Shown: positions 29,141 to 42,251, numbered from the stretch's first letter. The stretch: DNA of 64,000 nt from Polynucleobacter sp. JS-JIR-II-b4 (GCF_018687815.1 NZ_CP061306.1:992001-1056000), one strand, 5' to 3'. A program made the numbers and translations. The notes: generated from the sequence alone by a model not told the origin.

Positions 29141-31726
29141 TTACAAAGTCACAGTATCTGCAACATCGCTAAATGACTTGAGCTTATCAAAACTCATGTA
29201 TTTATAAACATCACCAGCTTTAGCATCGAGTGCCTTCACTTGCTCTAAATACTCAGCAGGTGTAGGTAGGCGACCCAAGAGGGCGGCAACCGAAGCCAAT
29301 TCAGCAGAAGCCAAATACACGCGAGTGTCGATACCAAGACGGTTAGGGAAGTTACGAGTAGAAGTCGATACAGCTGTTGAACCCTTACGGATCTGTGCTT
29401 GGTTACCCATGCAAAGTGAGCAGCCTGGGCTTTCCATACGGGCACCAGCTGCGCCTAACATACCGTAGTAGCCTTCTTCCATCAAGACCATGGCATCCAT
29501 CTTGGTTGGTGGCGCTACCCATAAACGGGTTGGCATATCTTTCTTGCCTTGTAAAACCTGACCAGCTGCACGGAAGTGACCAATATTGGTCATGCATGAG
29601 CCAATAAACACTTCATCAATCTTGTCGCCTGCTACTTCAGACAATACTTTCACATCATCCGGATCGTTAGGGCATGCAAGGATAGGCTCTTTGATTTCAT
29701 CGATATTGATTTCAATAATCTCTGCATAGTCAGCATCCGCATCAGCTTTCAGAAGTTGTGGATTAGCAATCCAAGCTTCCATGGCTTTGATACGGCGACC
29801 AAGCGTACGCTTATCTTCATAACCATTAGCAATCATCCACTTCATCAAGGTGATATTTGATGTCATGTATTCAATAATTGGCTCTTTGTTCAAGTGAACA
29901 GTACAGCCGCCAGCGGAACGTTCAGCAGAGGCATCAGACAATTCAAATGCTTGCTCAACTTTCAGGTCAGGCAGACCTTCAATTTCAAGAATGCGGCCAG
30001 AGAAAATATTCTTCTTGCCTTGTTTCTCGACGGTCAACAGACCTTTTTTGATTGCATATAAAGGGATGGCATTTACTAGATCACGTAAAGTGATGCCAGG
30101 CTGCATCTTGCCTTTAAAGCGCACCAATACAGACTCAGGCATATCCAATGGCATCACGCCTGTAGCGGCTGCGAAAGCAACTAGTCCTGAACCAGCCGGG
30201 AAGGAAATGCCGATTGGGAAACGAGTATGGCTATCGCCACCAGTTCCACAGGTATCCGGGAGTAGTAAGCGGTTCAACCAGCTATGGATCACGCCATCAC
30301 CTGGTCGCAAGGCAACACCACCACGATTCGTCATGAATGGCGGCAACTCATGTTGAGTTCGGATGTCTACAGGCTTTGGATAAGCTGAGGTATGACAGAA
30401 CGACTGCATTACGAGATCGGAAGAGAAACCAAGGCAAGCCAAGTCTTTCAATTCATCGCGCGTCATTGGGCCTGTTGTGTCTTGCGAGCCAACAGTAGTC
30501 ATATGCGGCTCGCAATAAGTACCAGGACGTACGCCTTGTCCTTCTGGTAAGCCGCATGCTCGGCCAACCATCTTCTGAGCCAAGCTAAAGCCCTTCTTGT
30601 TGTCGACTGGATTAACCGGTAAACGGAATTCAGTAGAAGCAGGCAAGCCCAAGGCAGCACGAGCTTTAGCGGTTAAGCCACGACCAACGATTAAAGGGAT
30701 ACGTCCGCCAGCGCGTACTTCATCCAGAATGACCGGCGACTTCAATGTAAAGCTGGTGATTTCCTTGCCGTTTTTAAATACTTTTCCTTCGTACGGGCGA
30801 AGTTCAATCTCATCACCCATATTCATTTGAGAAACATCTAATTCGATTGGCAATGCTCCTGAATCTTCCATTGTGTTGAAGAAGATCGGGGCAATATTGG
30901 TGCCTAAGCACACACCACCAAAACGCTTGTTGGGTACGAATGGAATATCTTGACCTGTCCACCAGAGAACAGAGTTTGTTGCAGATTTACGTGATGAGCC
31001 TGTACCAACTACGTCTCCAACGTAGGCAATTTGATTGCCTTTTTTCTGGAGAGCAGCGATTTGCCTCATCGGACCACGAACACCACTCTCATCTGGCTCA
31101 ATGCCAGGACGGGGGTTCTTGAGCATGATGGTTGCGTGCAGCGGAATATCAGGGCGGCTCCATGCGTCTGGCGCAGGAGAAAGGTCGTCGGTATTGGTTT
31201 CACCGGTTACCTTGAAAACAGTTAACTTCATGAATTCTGGAACTGCAGGGCGGCTAGTAAACCAGTCCGCATTGGCCCAACTTTGCATTACCGCTTTAGC
31301 ATTTGCATTGCCTTTTTCAGCAAGCTCTTGGACGTCATTGAAATAATCAAACATCAAGAGTGTTTTCTTGAGCGCTTCTGCAGCAGCAACACCGCACTCG
31401 GAGTCAGATAAAAGCTCTACTAAAGGTTTGATGTTGTAACCACCAAGCATCGTGCCCAAAAGTTCAGTAGCACGTACGCGGGAAATTAATGGGGATTTTT
31501 CTGTACCTTTGGCAACAGCATCTAAGAACTCAGCTTTAACTTTAGCTGCATCGTCAACACCAGCAGGAACGCGGTTGGTGATTAATTCAAGTAGCTCAGC
31601 TTCCTTACCAGCAGGTGGGTTTTTCAGCAACTTCACCAGTTCAGATGTTTGATCCTTGGTTAAGGGCAGGGCTGGAATACCGAGGGCTGCGCGTTCAGCG
31701 GCTAGGGCGTTATAGGCTTCTAACAT
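29141..31726 (-). CDS. acnB: Bifunctional aconitate hydratase B / 2-methylisocitrate dehydratase
   Basis: AcnB isomerises citrate to isocitrate in the TCA cycle. The 861-residue protein begins with the HEAT-like domain of AcnB ([22 protein letters not shown]). The swivel domain ([21 protein letters not shown]) follows. The [4Fe-4S] ligands are the Cys of [10 protein letters not shown] and the CxxC of [21 protein letters not shown] is the substrate arginine motif. A ribosome site (AGGAAA) precedes the ATG. The upstream region carries a TATAAT and a 12-bp palindrome over the -35 position, which suggests regulated transcription. Confidence 0.97.
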   Translation of the reverse strand: MLEAYNALAAERAALGIPALPLTKDQTSELVKLLKNPPAGKEAELLELITNRVPAGVDDAAKVKAEFLDAVAKGTEKSPLISRVRATELLGTMLGGYNIKPLVELLSDSECGVAAAEALKKTLLMFDYFNDVQELAEKGNANAKAVMQSWANADWFTSRPAVPEFMKLTVFKVTGETNTDDLSPAPDAWSRPDIPLHATIMLKNPRPGIEPDESGVRGPMRQIAALQKKGNQIAYVGDVVGTGSSRKSATNSVLWWTGQDIPFVPNKRFGGVCLGTNIAPIFFNTMEDSGALPIELDVSQMNMGDEIELRPYEGKVFKNGKEITSFTLKSPVILDEVRAGGRIPLIVGRGLTAKARAALGLPASTEFRLPVNPVDNKKGFSLAQKMVGRACGLPEGQGVRPGTYCEPHMTTVGSQDTTGPMTRDELKDLACLGFSSDLVMQSFCHTSAYPKPVDIRTQHELPPFMTNRGGVALRPGDGVIHSWLNRLLLPDTCGTGGDSHTRFPIGISFPAGSGLVAFAAATGVMPLDMPESVLVRFKGKMQPGITLRDLVNAIPLYAIKKGLLTVEKQGKKNIFSGRILEIEGLPDLKVEQAFELSDASAERSAGGCTVHLNKEPIIEYMTSNITLMKWMIANGYEDKRTLGRRIKAMEAWIANPQLLKADADADYAEIIEINIDEIKEPILACPNDPDDVKVLSEVAGDKIDEVFIGSCMTNIGHFRAAGQVLQGKKDMPTRLWVAPPTKMDAMVLMEEGYYGMLGAAGARMESPGCSLCMGNQAQIRKGSTAVSTSTRNFPNRLGIDTRVYLASAELASVAALLGRLPTPAEYLEQVKALDAKAGDVYKYMSFDKLKSFSDVADTVTL

Positions 31727-31793
31727 TATGTTTCCTATGAGGTAAAGGTGATCAATAGAAAGGCCAAAAGGGAATTCTCTCCCGTTTTGCCAA

Positions 31794-31825
31794 ATTATAG
31801 TTGCTAAATCAAGTCTTATATAAGA
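31794..31825 (-). promoter_or_regulatory. acnB promoter with palindromic operator candidate
   Basis: On the minus strand a perfect TATAAT (31799-31794) lies about 70 bp before the acnB ATG. The perfect 12-bp palindrome TCTTATATAAGA (31814-31825) covers the place where a -35 element would be. A dimeric regulator could bind there; which family is not deducible from this sequence. Confidence 0.5.
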
Positions 31826-31836
31826 GTTTAAACCCT

Positions 31837-31858
31837 AAAAAATCGGCAAATTAACCGA
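31837..31858 (-). terminator. Intrinsic terminator after the superinfection-immunity-like gene
   Basis: Read on the minus strand, TCGG / CCGA with an 8-nt loop is followed by T6. A second inverted repeat, GACCCAT / ATGGGTC (31877-31899), precedes it. Together they separate the small membrane protein gene from acnB. Confidence 0.55.
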
Positions 31859-31901
31859 AATTAGGGCTTTATTTAGACCCATGACCTGAAAAATGGGTCA
31901 A

Positions 31902-32090
31902 TTACACAACTTGCTCTTCTTTGAGGGCCCAAACCAGTGCCACTACCCAGCCAATCAGGGACCATCCTAAAAACAGGTTTAAGGCAAAAATAGCCCCTGT
32001 ATTTGCCCTTTTTTTGTGAAATGCAATAGCAAAAGGGAGGAAATAAAAGAGGGAGAGAATAGTGATTAATATCGCAAATAAAAGGCGCAT
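31902..32090 (-). CDS. Small membrane protein, superinfection-immunity family
   Basis: The 62-residue protein has two membrane segments (about residues 3-24 and 34-54). The connecting FHKKRANTGAIFALNLFLGWSLIGW pattern is typical of the Imm_superinfect family (PF14373). The family name comes from the T4 Imm protein, which blocks DNA entry of a second phage. Most chromosomal members are uncharacterised, and no phage genes lie nearby, so an immunity function is not implied. It stands alone between acnB and the divergent pyrG. Confidence 0.8.
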   Translation of the reverse strand: MRLLFAILITILSLFYFLPFAIAFHKKRANTGAIFALNLFLGWSLIGWVVALVWALKEEQVV

Positions 32091-32198
32091 AGGTATTAAA
32101 TCATTAGATTTGGGTGGATAAGATCCTATATTAACGATTTTGAAATTCCCCCGCCCCTGATGGCTATCGTTATAATTACTTTTTCCAACAGAGCTTAA

Positions 32199-33863
<1,665 letters not shown>

Positions 33864-33872
33864 AGGAAGAAT

Positions 33873-36064
<2,192 letters not shown>

Positions 36065-36084
36065 CTCAGAGTTCTTAATAGCTT

Positions 36085-36390
36085 ATGCGGATCGTCATCT
36101 ACTCCATGCTGGTATTGCTATTAGCAATCCAGTACCCACTTTGGCTGGGTAAGGGTGGATGGCTAAAGGTTTACGAGATGGAGCGTCAGGTAGAGCTTCA
36201 AGAGGCTAAAAATAGTCTGTTGGCTCTTCGTAATGCCAAGCTATCTGGCGATGTTAAAGATCTGAAAGATGGCACTCGAGCTATCGAAGAGCGGGCCCGT
36301 GTTGAGCATGGCCTAATTAAAGAAGGTGAGTTTTTCGTACAAATCTTGCCAGCGGATAAGACATCAACTTCCCAAGCCACAAAACAGTAA
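36085..36390 (+). CDS. ftsB: Cell division protein FtsB
   Basis: FtsB is a small bitopic protein that links FtsL and FtsQ in the divisome. The 101 residues show a short N-terminus, one membrane segment (about 3-19, ending near QYPLW) and a coiled coil (about 33-75) rich in E, L and [18 protein letters not shown] is the typical end of the FtsB/DivIC fold. The eno-ftsB order supports the call. Confidence 0.92.
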   Translation: MRIVIYSMLVLLLAIQYPLWLGKGGWLKVYEMERQVELQEAKNSLLALRNAKLSGDVKDLKDGTRAIEERARVEHGLIKEGEFFVQILPADKTSTSQATKQ

Positions 36391-36394
36391 CTTT

Positions 36395-37360
36395 TTAATG
36401 ACCGCTAGATGGCGGCCTTGTAGCATCACTCAATAAATCAGTTTTAAATACCTGCAGGCAATCAACCGCATCAAAGCGGTATGGTTTTGCACAGAAATCA
36501 CAGACGGTTTCCACGGCTCCTTGCTCTGCAAGAATGCCTTGAACCTCTTCTTCACCAAGCATTCGCAAGATATCCGCAACCTTAGTACGTGAACATCTAC
36601 AAGCAAAACGAATTGGGCGAGCAGGGAAGCTGCGTACACCGTTTTCGGCGGACTCTTCTAAAAATAAACGCCTCAAAATAGTCTCTGGTGGAAGCGTTAA
36701 CAGCTCTTCATCAGTAATTGTTTCACCAAGCGTTTGAATACGTGACCAGCCTTCAGCAGCAACCTGCGGATCTAGATGTGCATGACCCCCAGAATTTGGT
36801 AAACGCTGTAGCAATAAGCCGCCAACATGGGTATCGCTGGAAGTAAGCCAAATGCGTGTGTCTAATTGTTCGGAGTTTTGCATATACAGGGCTATAGCCT
36901 CTGCAGCGCTGGTGACCGGCTTAATGACTGCACCTTGATGATCTTGTAGCGCTACGATGCCTTGGTAGGGTGCCTGTCCTGGCTCACGGTCTGCTGGATC
37001 TAAGGTGATCACCAATCTTCCGCTGCCGCTAACATCCAGTAGATCGGCCAAGGTTGCGTCGGGCATTATTTCAGAGGGGTCTACTGAAAGCTTGACTGTA
37101 GCCCTCATGGACAAGTCAGACTTACATTCCACAACCAGAAGCTGTATAGGACCCTTGCTTTGCGCTTGAATGATTAGGGTCCCATCAAATTTAAGGCTGG
37201 CACTTAGAAGGGTAGCTGCACCAACGAAGTCGCCTAGTATCCGACGGACGGCAGGGGGGTCATTACGACGCTCTAGAACAGCCTGCCAGGCACTTCCAAT
37301 TGACACAATTTCCCCACGAACTGGGGCGCCATCGCACATAAAGACTATTAATTCATTCAT
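36395..37360 (-). CDS. hslO: Redox-regulated chaperone Hsp33
   Basis: Hsp33 is a cytoplasmic holdase switched on by oxidation. The C-terminal zinc switch is Cys254 and Cys256 (CRC) with Cys287 and Cys290 (CDFC). The N-terminal body starts MNELIVFMCDGAPVRGEIV, matching the family. The start ATG 37360 is preferred to an upstream in-frame ATG at 37396, because a promoter-like GATACT lies 7 nt before 37360 with GTGACT 17 bp further upstream. This predicts a leaderless mRNA. The gene diverges from gltX. Confidence 0.94.
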   Translation of the reverse strand: MNELIVFMCDGAPVRGEIVSIGSAWQAVLERRNDPPAVRRILGDFVGAATLLSASLKFDGTLIIQAQSKGPIQLLVVECKSDLSMRATVKLSVDPSEIMPDATLADLLDVSGSGRLVITLDPADREPGQAPYQGIVALQDHQGAVIKPVTSAAEAIALYMQNSEQLDTRIWLTSSDTHVGGLLLQRLPNSGGHAHLDPQVAAEGWSRIQTLGETITDEELLTLPPETILRRLFLEESAENGVRSFPARPIRFACRCSRTKVADILRMLGEEEVQGILAEQGAVETVCDFCAKPYRFDAVDCLQVFKTDLLSDATRPPSSGH

Positions 37361-37367
37361 AGGGCAA

Positions 37368-37418
37368 AGTATCCACTTTTTTTCGGTTTTAGTCACAGTA
37401 AGCCTGACCTGAGATAAT
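37368..37418. promoter_or_regulatory. Back-to-back hslO and gltX promoters
   Basis: Minus strand: GTGACT (37396-37391), a 17-bp spacer and GATACT (37373-37368), 7 nt before the hslO ATG. Plus strand: TAGTCA (37390-37395), a 17-bp spacer and GATAAT (37413-37418), 7 nt before the gltX ATG. The two -35 hexamers overlap in TAGTCAC. Confidence 0.5.
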
Positions 37419-37425
37419 GTGATTT

Positions 37426-38823
37426 ATGCATATTCGTACACGTTTCGCCCCAAGTCCCACGGGCTTTATTCATCTGGGAAATCTTCGCAGCGCTCTGTAT
37501 CCATGGGCCTTTGCACGCCACAATCAAGGCGACTTCATTCTTCGGATTGAGGATACTGACCTTGAGCGTTCATCGCAGGAAGCAGTAGACGTCATCATCG
37601 AAGGAATGGCGTGGCTCGGCCTTGATTTGGATGAAGGTCCGATCTATCAGATGCAGCGTATTGATCGATATCGTGAAGTAGTAAAACAAATGCTGGATTC
37701 TGGATTGGCCTATCCGTGCTACATGAGCGAAGAAGAGCTCAATAAACTCCGTGATCAGCAAATGGCAAATAAAGAAAAGCCGCGCTATAACGGACTTTGG
37801 AGACCTGAGCCTGGCAAAACATTGCCGCCTGTTCCCGAAGGTGTAAACCCAGTAATCCGTTTTAAGAATCCTATTGGTGGGTCAGTAATTTGGAATGACG
37901 CCGTCAAAGGTCAAATAGAAATTAGCAATGATGAGTTGGATGATTTGGTTATTGCTAGACCAGACGGAACGCCTACCTATAACTTTTGCGTAGTGATTGA
38001 TGACATGGATATGAACATCACCCACGTTATTCGGGGTGATGACCACGTCAATAACACCCCAAGACAAATTAACATCATGAAGGCGCTTGGTGGAACCCCG
38101 CCTGTCTATGCCCATTTGCCGACCGTCCTCAATGATGCCGGTGAAAAAATGAGCAAGCGTAACGGTGCGATGAGTGTGAGAGATTATCAAAAGGCAGGTT
38201 ACCTACCTGATGCAATCCTGAATTACCTGGCACGTTTAGGCTGGTCTCATGGCGATGCTGAGGTATTCACTAAAGAGCAATTTGTCGACTGGTTTGATTT
38301 GGAAAGTTTAGGTCGCTCACCAGCGCAACATAATCCAGAAAAATTACTTTGGTTAAACCATCAATATATTCAGAATTCGGAACCAACCAAACTAGCAGCT
38401 GCAACTAAGCCATTTGCTCATCAGATGGGCATTGACACAGAATCCGGCCCAGACTTTGTTCAGGTAGTTGGTTTATTAAAAGATCGCGCAAATACTTTGA
38501 TTGAAATTGCAGAAGGGGCTAAGCTGTTCTATTTGCCCGCTCCCAATTTAAGCCCAGAGCAAATCAAAGAAAATATTGCCGAAGCAGTTATTCCTGCATT
38601 GAAGGATTTGGTTGAAGCTATTTCAACTGCTGAGCCGACTAAAGAAGCTTATGCGGCTGTTTTTAAGCAAATATTGGCAAAGTACCAAATCAAAATGCCA
38701 GCATTAGCAATGCCAGTTCGATACGCATTATTTGCCACTACGCAGACCCCAGCCATTGATTCCGTATTGGTTGTTTTGGGCAAGGAAGAAGCTGTCAAAA
38801 GGCTTTCCAAGGTTATCCAATAG
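37426..38823 (+). CDS. gltX: Glutamyl-tRNA synthetase
   Basis: GltX charges tRNA-Glu. The class I signature HLGN (residues 16-19, in [18 protein letters not shown]) and the KMSKR motif (about 240-244) are intact. [20 protein letters not shown] and [14 protein letters not shown] are characteristic of GluRS. The C-terminal anticodon-binding part is complete, giving 465 residues. Whether it also charges tRNA-Gln, and so needs GatCAB, cannot be read here. A tRNA-Glu gene lies 186 bp downstream, in a cluster with its own promoter. Confidence 0.97.
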   Translation: MHIRTRFAPSPTGFIHLGNLRSALYPWAFARHNQGDFILRIEDTDLERSSQEAVDVIIEGMAWLGLDLDEGPIYQMQRIDRYREVVKQMLDSGLAYPCYMSEEELNKLRDQQMANKEKPRYNGLWRPEPGKTLPPVPEGVNPVIRFKNPIGGSVIWNDAVKGQIEISNDELDDLVIARPDGTPTYNFCVVIDDMDMNITHVIRGDDHVNNTPRQINIMKALGGTPPVYAHLPTVLNDAGEKMSKRNGAMSVRDYQKAGYLPDAILNYLARLGWSHGDAEVFTKEQFVDWFDLESLGRSPAQHNPEKLLWLNHQYIQNSEPTKLAAATKPFAHQMGIDTESGPDFVQVVGLLKDRANTLIEIAEGAKLFYLPAPNLSPEQIKENIAEAVIPALKDLVEAISTAEPTKEAYAAVFKQILAKYQIKMPALAMPVRYALFATTQTPAIDSVLVVLGKEEAVKRLSKVIQ

Positions 38824-38828
38824 AGAAT

Positions 38829-38858
38829 TTGCGCAACTGCACAAAAATAGGATAAAAT
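38829..38858 (+). promoter_or_regulatory. Promoter of the tRNA cluster
   Basis: TTGCGC (38829-38834), an 18-bp spacer and TAAAAT (38853-38858) lie between the gltX stop and tRNA-Ala. The spacing to the tRNA (about 43 bp) allows a short 5' leader. Confidence 0.45.
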
Positions 38859-38901
38859 CTTGGATTGTTTTAGATGTGTTGTAGTTTTATTGCGGGATTT
38901 C

Positions 38902-38977
<76 letters not shown>

Positions 38978-39009
38978 AGCATTTAAAATAGTTTTACGTA
39001 GTAGTCCAA

Positions 39010-39085
39010 GTCCCCATCGTCTAGAGGCCTAGGACATCACCCTTTCACGGTGAGTACGGGGGTTCGAATCCCCCTGGGGACGCCA
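39010..39085 (+). tRNA. tRNA-Glu (anticodon TTC)
   Basis: Acceptor arms GTCCCC / GGGGAC, anticodon loop CTTTCAC giving TTC, T-loop GGTTCGAATCC and encoded GCCA end. Second in the cluster, close to the gene of its own synthetase. Confidence 0.96.
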
Positions 39086-39137
39086 GATTCTTCTGGTAGA
39101 AGTAAAGTTGTATGATGTTGTGTTACGCGATGTATTT

Positions 39138-39214
39138 GGAGCGGTAGTTCAGTTGGTTAGAATATCGGCCTGTCACGCCGAGGGTCGCGGGTTCGAGTCC
39201 CGTCCGTTCCGCCA
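39138..39214 (+). tRNA. tRNA-Asp (anticodon GTC)
   Basis: Acceptor arms GGAGCGG / CCGTTCC, D-arm AGTTCAGTTGGTTAGAAT, anticodon loop CTGTCAC giving GTC, T-loop GGTTCGAGTCC and encoded GCCA end. Last in the cluster, followed by a terminator. Confidence 0.96.
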
Positions 39215-39224
39215 AGACAAATTA

Positions 39225-39250
39225 AAAGCCCCCTTAATCGGGGGCTTTTT
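39225..39250. terminator. Intrinsic terminator after the tRNA cluster
   Basis: Stem GCCCCC / GGGGGC (39228-39233 / 39240-39245) with a TTAATC loop, an A-run before and T5 after. It also suits the convergent esterase gene, which ends at 39251. Confidence 0.85.
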
Positions 39251-40105
39251 CTATTCGTAGCCAGCTCTTAATTTAAGAACTTTGCGGTTTTCACTGGTTG
39301 CTGGAGCAAATTGATGCCGTTCAACTGCGCTAGTTTGTGCGATGAAGTTCAACACTTCGTTCAAAACAATTTCACGCTCGTTATCGATTGTGACAATATG
39401 GTAGCTATTTCCCAGCCATATAACGCGACGTACCTCTGACCTGCAGTGCTCAAGAATTTCTTCTGCTGACCATACTGAACATGTGTCGTCCTCCACGGAC
39501 TGAATTAAGAGCAATCTACATGTAAGATTTTGTAGGTTATTTTTGGCGCTAGACATAAGACCCTTGGCCTCATGAAGATGGCGCGCTGAAATTGAGGCTG
39601 CACCTACCTCAGAGACTTTGGAGGTTTTAAACTTTTCGCTAATGCGGCGACGCAAATCAATATTCTTGACACCAAAAGGCTCTCGCTCCGAGTATTCCCA
39701 TTTGCGCACGCCAAAAAAATAGAAAAAATCGAGAATGGGTCTATAAAACGGCACAGACCAGCCATCATATTTAAGAACAGGCGACATTAGCACTAGAGAA
39801 GAGATATCCGTTCTTTGCGTAGCCACTAGGGTTGCCAATGTAGCGCCCATGCTAATTCCCGCCAAATTAACTGTCGAGTAGATTTCCTTCTGCGCGTCAA
39901 TAATTTGATGGAGTTCCTGAACCCAGCCACCATATTTGCTTGCGGGACCTCCAAACAAAAAACCTGGAATCTCTGGAATCAAAACATCATGACCGGCGAC
40001 CTCAAGAAAGCGGGGTAGTTGTCCAAGCTCTAAGCCGCTGCCATTAAGGCCGGGGATAAGAATGGTGAGATCCTGCTTGGAGTGAGAAATAACTGGCTCT
40101 AACAT
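39251..40105 (-). CDS. Alpha/beta hydrolase, carboxylesterase-like
   Basis: The 284-residue protein is an alpha/beta hydrolase. The oxyanion region LIPGLNGSG is near the N-terminus and the nucleophile elbow is GISMGA. A later aspartate in SVEDDTCSV and the histidine in NSYHIVTID would complete the triad. The NSYHIVTID environment resembles bacterial Est30-type carboxylesterases and monoglyceride lipases. No signal peptide is visible, so it is probably cytoplasmic. The natural ester is unknown. It faces away from the divergent DUF4118 gene. Confidence 0.75.
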   Translation of the reverse strand: MLEPVISHSKQDLTILIPGLNGSGLELGQLPRFLEVAGHDVLIPEIPGFLFGGPASKYGGWVQELHQIIDAQKEIYSTVNLAGISMGATLATLVATQRTDISSLVLMSPVLKYDGWSVPFYRPILDFFYFFGVRKWEYSEREPFGVKNIDLRRRISEKFKTSKVSEVGAASISARHLHEAKGLMSSAKNNLQNLTCRLLLIQSVEDDTCSVWSAEEILEHCRSEVRRVIWLGNSYHIVTIDNEREIVLNEVLNFIAQTSAVERHQFAPATSENRKVLKLRAGYE

Positions 40106-40163
40106 CGAAATATGGGCTTATTCAAAGAGATGGGTTAGGATACACCGAAATAGGTAAATAAAG

Positions 40164-40634
40164 ATGAGACATAACTTAAACGCAAAACGCTGGTGCTCCA
40201 ATAAACGCCATGGTTATTTAGTCGCAGTTTTTGGGGTTTTAATCGCCTTTTCTCTACGCTACATCCTTCACCCCTTATTAGGCGGATCTTTACCTCTATT
40301 TTTCTTTCAAATTAATACCATTGTGATTGCGTATTTTTTTGGTATCTTCCCGGCGCTCCTTACGCTTGCCTTGAGTGCCCCATTACTAATCTTTTTCTTT
40401 ATGGAGCCTTTTGGGGCGCTTTCAGTGGTCGACCAAAGGGATGTAACCACCTTATTTGTTTATCTCTCATATACCTTATTAACTGGGGTACTAGTAGAAC
40501 TTCTGCGCCGTGAGCAATACAACGCAAAAATGGCTGTGTTGGTCAGTGAAACTAGATTAAAGCTCATGGTTGAGGGGGATCAAAAAATGCGTAGCGTCAT
40601 GAGAAGGTCGCTTACAAAAAGCTCTGCTGAGTAG
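40164..40634 (+). CDS. Stand-alone DUF4118-type membrane protein
   Basis: The 156 residues hold about four membrane segments (roughly 18-35, 42-60, 64-82 and 97-112) with the pattern of DUF4118, the membrane sensor part of KdpD-like histidine kinases. A basic helical tail follows (LRREQYNAKMAVLVSETRLK) and then the protein ends, without histidine-kinase, HisKA or ATPase domains. AGGTAAATAAAG precedes the ATG. It could be a remnant of a kinase or an independent membrane protein. No kinase fragment follows downstream, so I see no direct sign of recent truncation. Confidence 0.65.
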   Translation: MRHNLNAKRWCSNKRHGYLVAVFGVLIAFSLRYILHPLLGGSLPLFFFQINTIVIAYFFGIFPALLTLALSAPLLIFFFMEPFGALSVVDQRDVTTLFVYLSYTLLTGVLVELLRREQYNAKMAVLVSETRLKLMVEGDQKMRSVMRRSLTKSSAE

Positions 40635-40660
40635 TTTACTTTTTGCCGAAGCAGAGTAAT

Positions 40661-40688
40661 CCTGACCTTTGACTCTACAAAGGTCAGG
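40661..40688. repeat. Perfect 11-bp inverted repeat between convergent genes
   Basis: CCTGACCTTTG and CAAAGGTCAGG flank a 6-nt loop. It lies between the DUF4118 gene and the secreted protein gene, where a terminator is expected, but no T-run follows on either strand. Confidence 0.5.
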
Positions 40689-40697
40689 TCAAGTAGA

Positions 40698-41294
40698 TTA
40701 CTTCTTAGGCGTGCTAATAGATGCAGCCATTGCGTCAAAGTAAATCACTTTCACTTGCTCGCCAACATTGATATCCGCCAACAGAGCAGGGTTCTTAACT
40801 GCAACAGTGGTGATTTTGCCGCTAGGGCCCTTAACGGAAACTAGTTTTTTCTCGCGATTCACTTCAACAATATCGGCAATGATGGTTGTTTTATTGGTGA
40901 TCGTCTCAGATGGCTTTTCATCGGCCTTAGATTTGGTTACCGTGTTGGTTTCAACTTTTGAGCGAACACCATCGCTCTTAGTCTTAATTAACTCAATAGC
41001 TACAGCGAGTTCATAACTTACACTAACTCGATCGCCTTTTTTGATCTGTGCAAAGTTGGTGATGTCAGGACCGGCAACAAACTTAGATTCGCCCTCCTTA
41101 TTTTTAAAGGTAATAGTGCGTGTCTTCTTGTCGATCTTCACTACTTCGCCTTCATAAAGCTGGTAACGATTATCAGTTACAGCAGCATCGATCACTGTAG
41201 GCTTGGCCGCTGGCGTAGATTGAGCAAAAGCCGAAGAGGATCCAATAAAAAGGGTGGCAATAATCAAAGCAATCGGAGCATATTTAGTATTCAT
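40698..41294 (-). CDS. Secreted protein of two tandem repeat units, function unknown
   Basis: A signal peptide (residues 1-24, cleavage after SAFA) precedes a 174-residue mature protein. Two related units of about 55 residues are visible. Residues 48-101 contain EGEVVKIDKKTRTITFKNKEG and IKKGDRVSVSYELAVAIEL. Residues 138-192 contain IADIVEVNREKKLVSVKGPSG and INVGEQVKVIYFDAMAASI. Each unit looks like a small beta-barrel; a lysine/threonine-rich linker joins them. Similarity to copper-binding or OB-like periplasmic proteins is possible but not shown. AAGGAAAATA precedes the ATG. I do not recognise a named family. Confidence 0.7.
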   Translation of the reverse strand: MNTKYAPIALIIATLFIGSSSAFAQSTPAAKPTVIDAAVTDNRYQLYEGEVVKIDKKTRTITFKNKEGESKFVAGPDITNFAQIKKGDRVSVSYELAVAIELIKTKSDGVRSKVETNTVTKSKADEKPSETITNKTTIIADIVEVNREKKLVSVKGPSGKITTVAVKNPALLADINVGEQVKVIYFDAMAASISTPKK

Positions 41295-41456
41295 TATTTT
41301 CCTTGTATGTAAAAGGTACTAAATTCAATCTTAGCCTATTTTGAGAGCTAATTTGGCCCATAAAGTCAGATAATCGTTGATGAGGCTTAAATAGTTATCT
41401 TTTGTTAATATCTCACATCACATTGTTTTGCCTTATTTTGTCTACAAGGAATTTAA

Positions 41457-42236
41457 ATGCCCCAATTCGCCGCCAATCTCACGATGCTTTTTAATGAAGT
41501 GCCATTTATGGAGCGTTTTGAAAAAGCAGCGAAGTCTGGATTTCAGGCTGTGGAATTTCTCTTTCCTTATGCCTTCTCTACTGAAGATATCAAGCAAAAG
41601 CTAGAGCAAAATAAACTCAAATTAGTTCTTCATAATTTACCTGCTGGTGATTGGGATGAGGGTGAACGCGGCATTGCCTGTTTGCCAGATCGTGTTGCAG
41701 AATTTCAGGAGGGCGTTGCTAAAGCTATTCAGTATGCAAAAGCGCTTGATGTTAAGCAGTTAAATTGTTTAGCCGGAAAAATTCCCGCCGGTGCTGATTT
41801 AGAGTTATTGCATAAAACATTTATTTCAAACTTACGTTATGCAGCCGATGCTTTAAAAGAAGTCAATATTAAACTTCTCATTGAGCCAATCAATACATTC
41901 GATATTCCAGGCTTTTATTTATCTAGAACGCAGCAGGCCTTAGATATCCTGAAAGAAGTGGGCTCAGATAATTTATTTATTCAGTATGACATCTACCATG
42001 CCCAGCGTATGGAAGGTGAGCTCTGCAAAACTATAGAAACCAATCTTTCTAAAATTGCACACATTCAATTGGCGGATAACCCTGGCAGAAATGAGCCAGG
42101 TACTGGAGAAATTAATTATCCGCATCTATTTGAGTTCATCGATAGCATTGGGTATCAAGGCTGGATTGGTTGCGAATACAAACCAGCATCCAATACTGAA
42201 GCAGGATTAGGCTGGATTAAAAATCTAAATAAATAA
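41457..42236 (+). CDS. hyi: Hydroxypyruvate isomerase
   Basis: Hyi interconverts hydroxypyruvate and tartronate semialdehyde. The 259-residue protein has the xylose-isomerase-like TIM barrel. It starts MPQFAANLTMLFNEVPFMERF, typical of Hyi. The catalytic glutamates are in LLIEPINTFDIPGF (about residue 142) and in the C-terminal IGCEYKP. AAGGAA lies 6 nt before the ATG. glxR follows after 15 bp and uses its product. A glyoxylate carboligase gene (gcl), often the partner, is not in this window. Confidence 0.9.
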   Translation: MPQFAANLTMLFNEVPFMERFEKAAKSGFQAVEFLFPYAFSTEDIKQKLEQNKLKLVLHNLPAGDWDEGERGIACLPDRVAEFQEGVAKAIQYAKALDVKQLNCLAGKIPAGADLELLHKTFISNLRYAADALKEVNIKLLIEPINTFDIPGFYLSRTQQALDILKEVGSDNLFIQYDIYHAQRMEGELCKTIETNLSKIAHIQLADNPGRNEPGTGEINYPHLFEFIDSIGYQGWIGCEYKPASNTEAGLGWIKNLNK

Positions 42237-42251
42237 CAATACGGAAACATT

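Noticed and set aside
31902..32090. Prophage remnant suggested by the superinfection-immunity family name
   Set aside because: No other phage gene is near and the family is widespread on chromosomes.
32140..32176. Full sigma-70 promoter for pyrG with TTGAAA and TATAAT
   Set aside because: The spacing between TTGAAA and TATAAT is 25 bp, too long for a functional pair; only the -10 is plausible.
37361..37396. Longer hslO start at 37396
   Set aside because: It would include the predicted -10 region, and the family's conserved N-terminus begins at 37360.
40661..40688. Perfect inverted repeat as an intrinsic terminator
   Set aside because: No T-run follows in either direction; listed as a repeat only.
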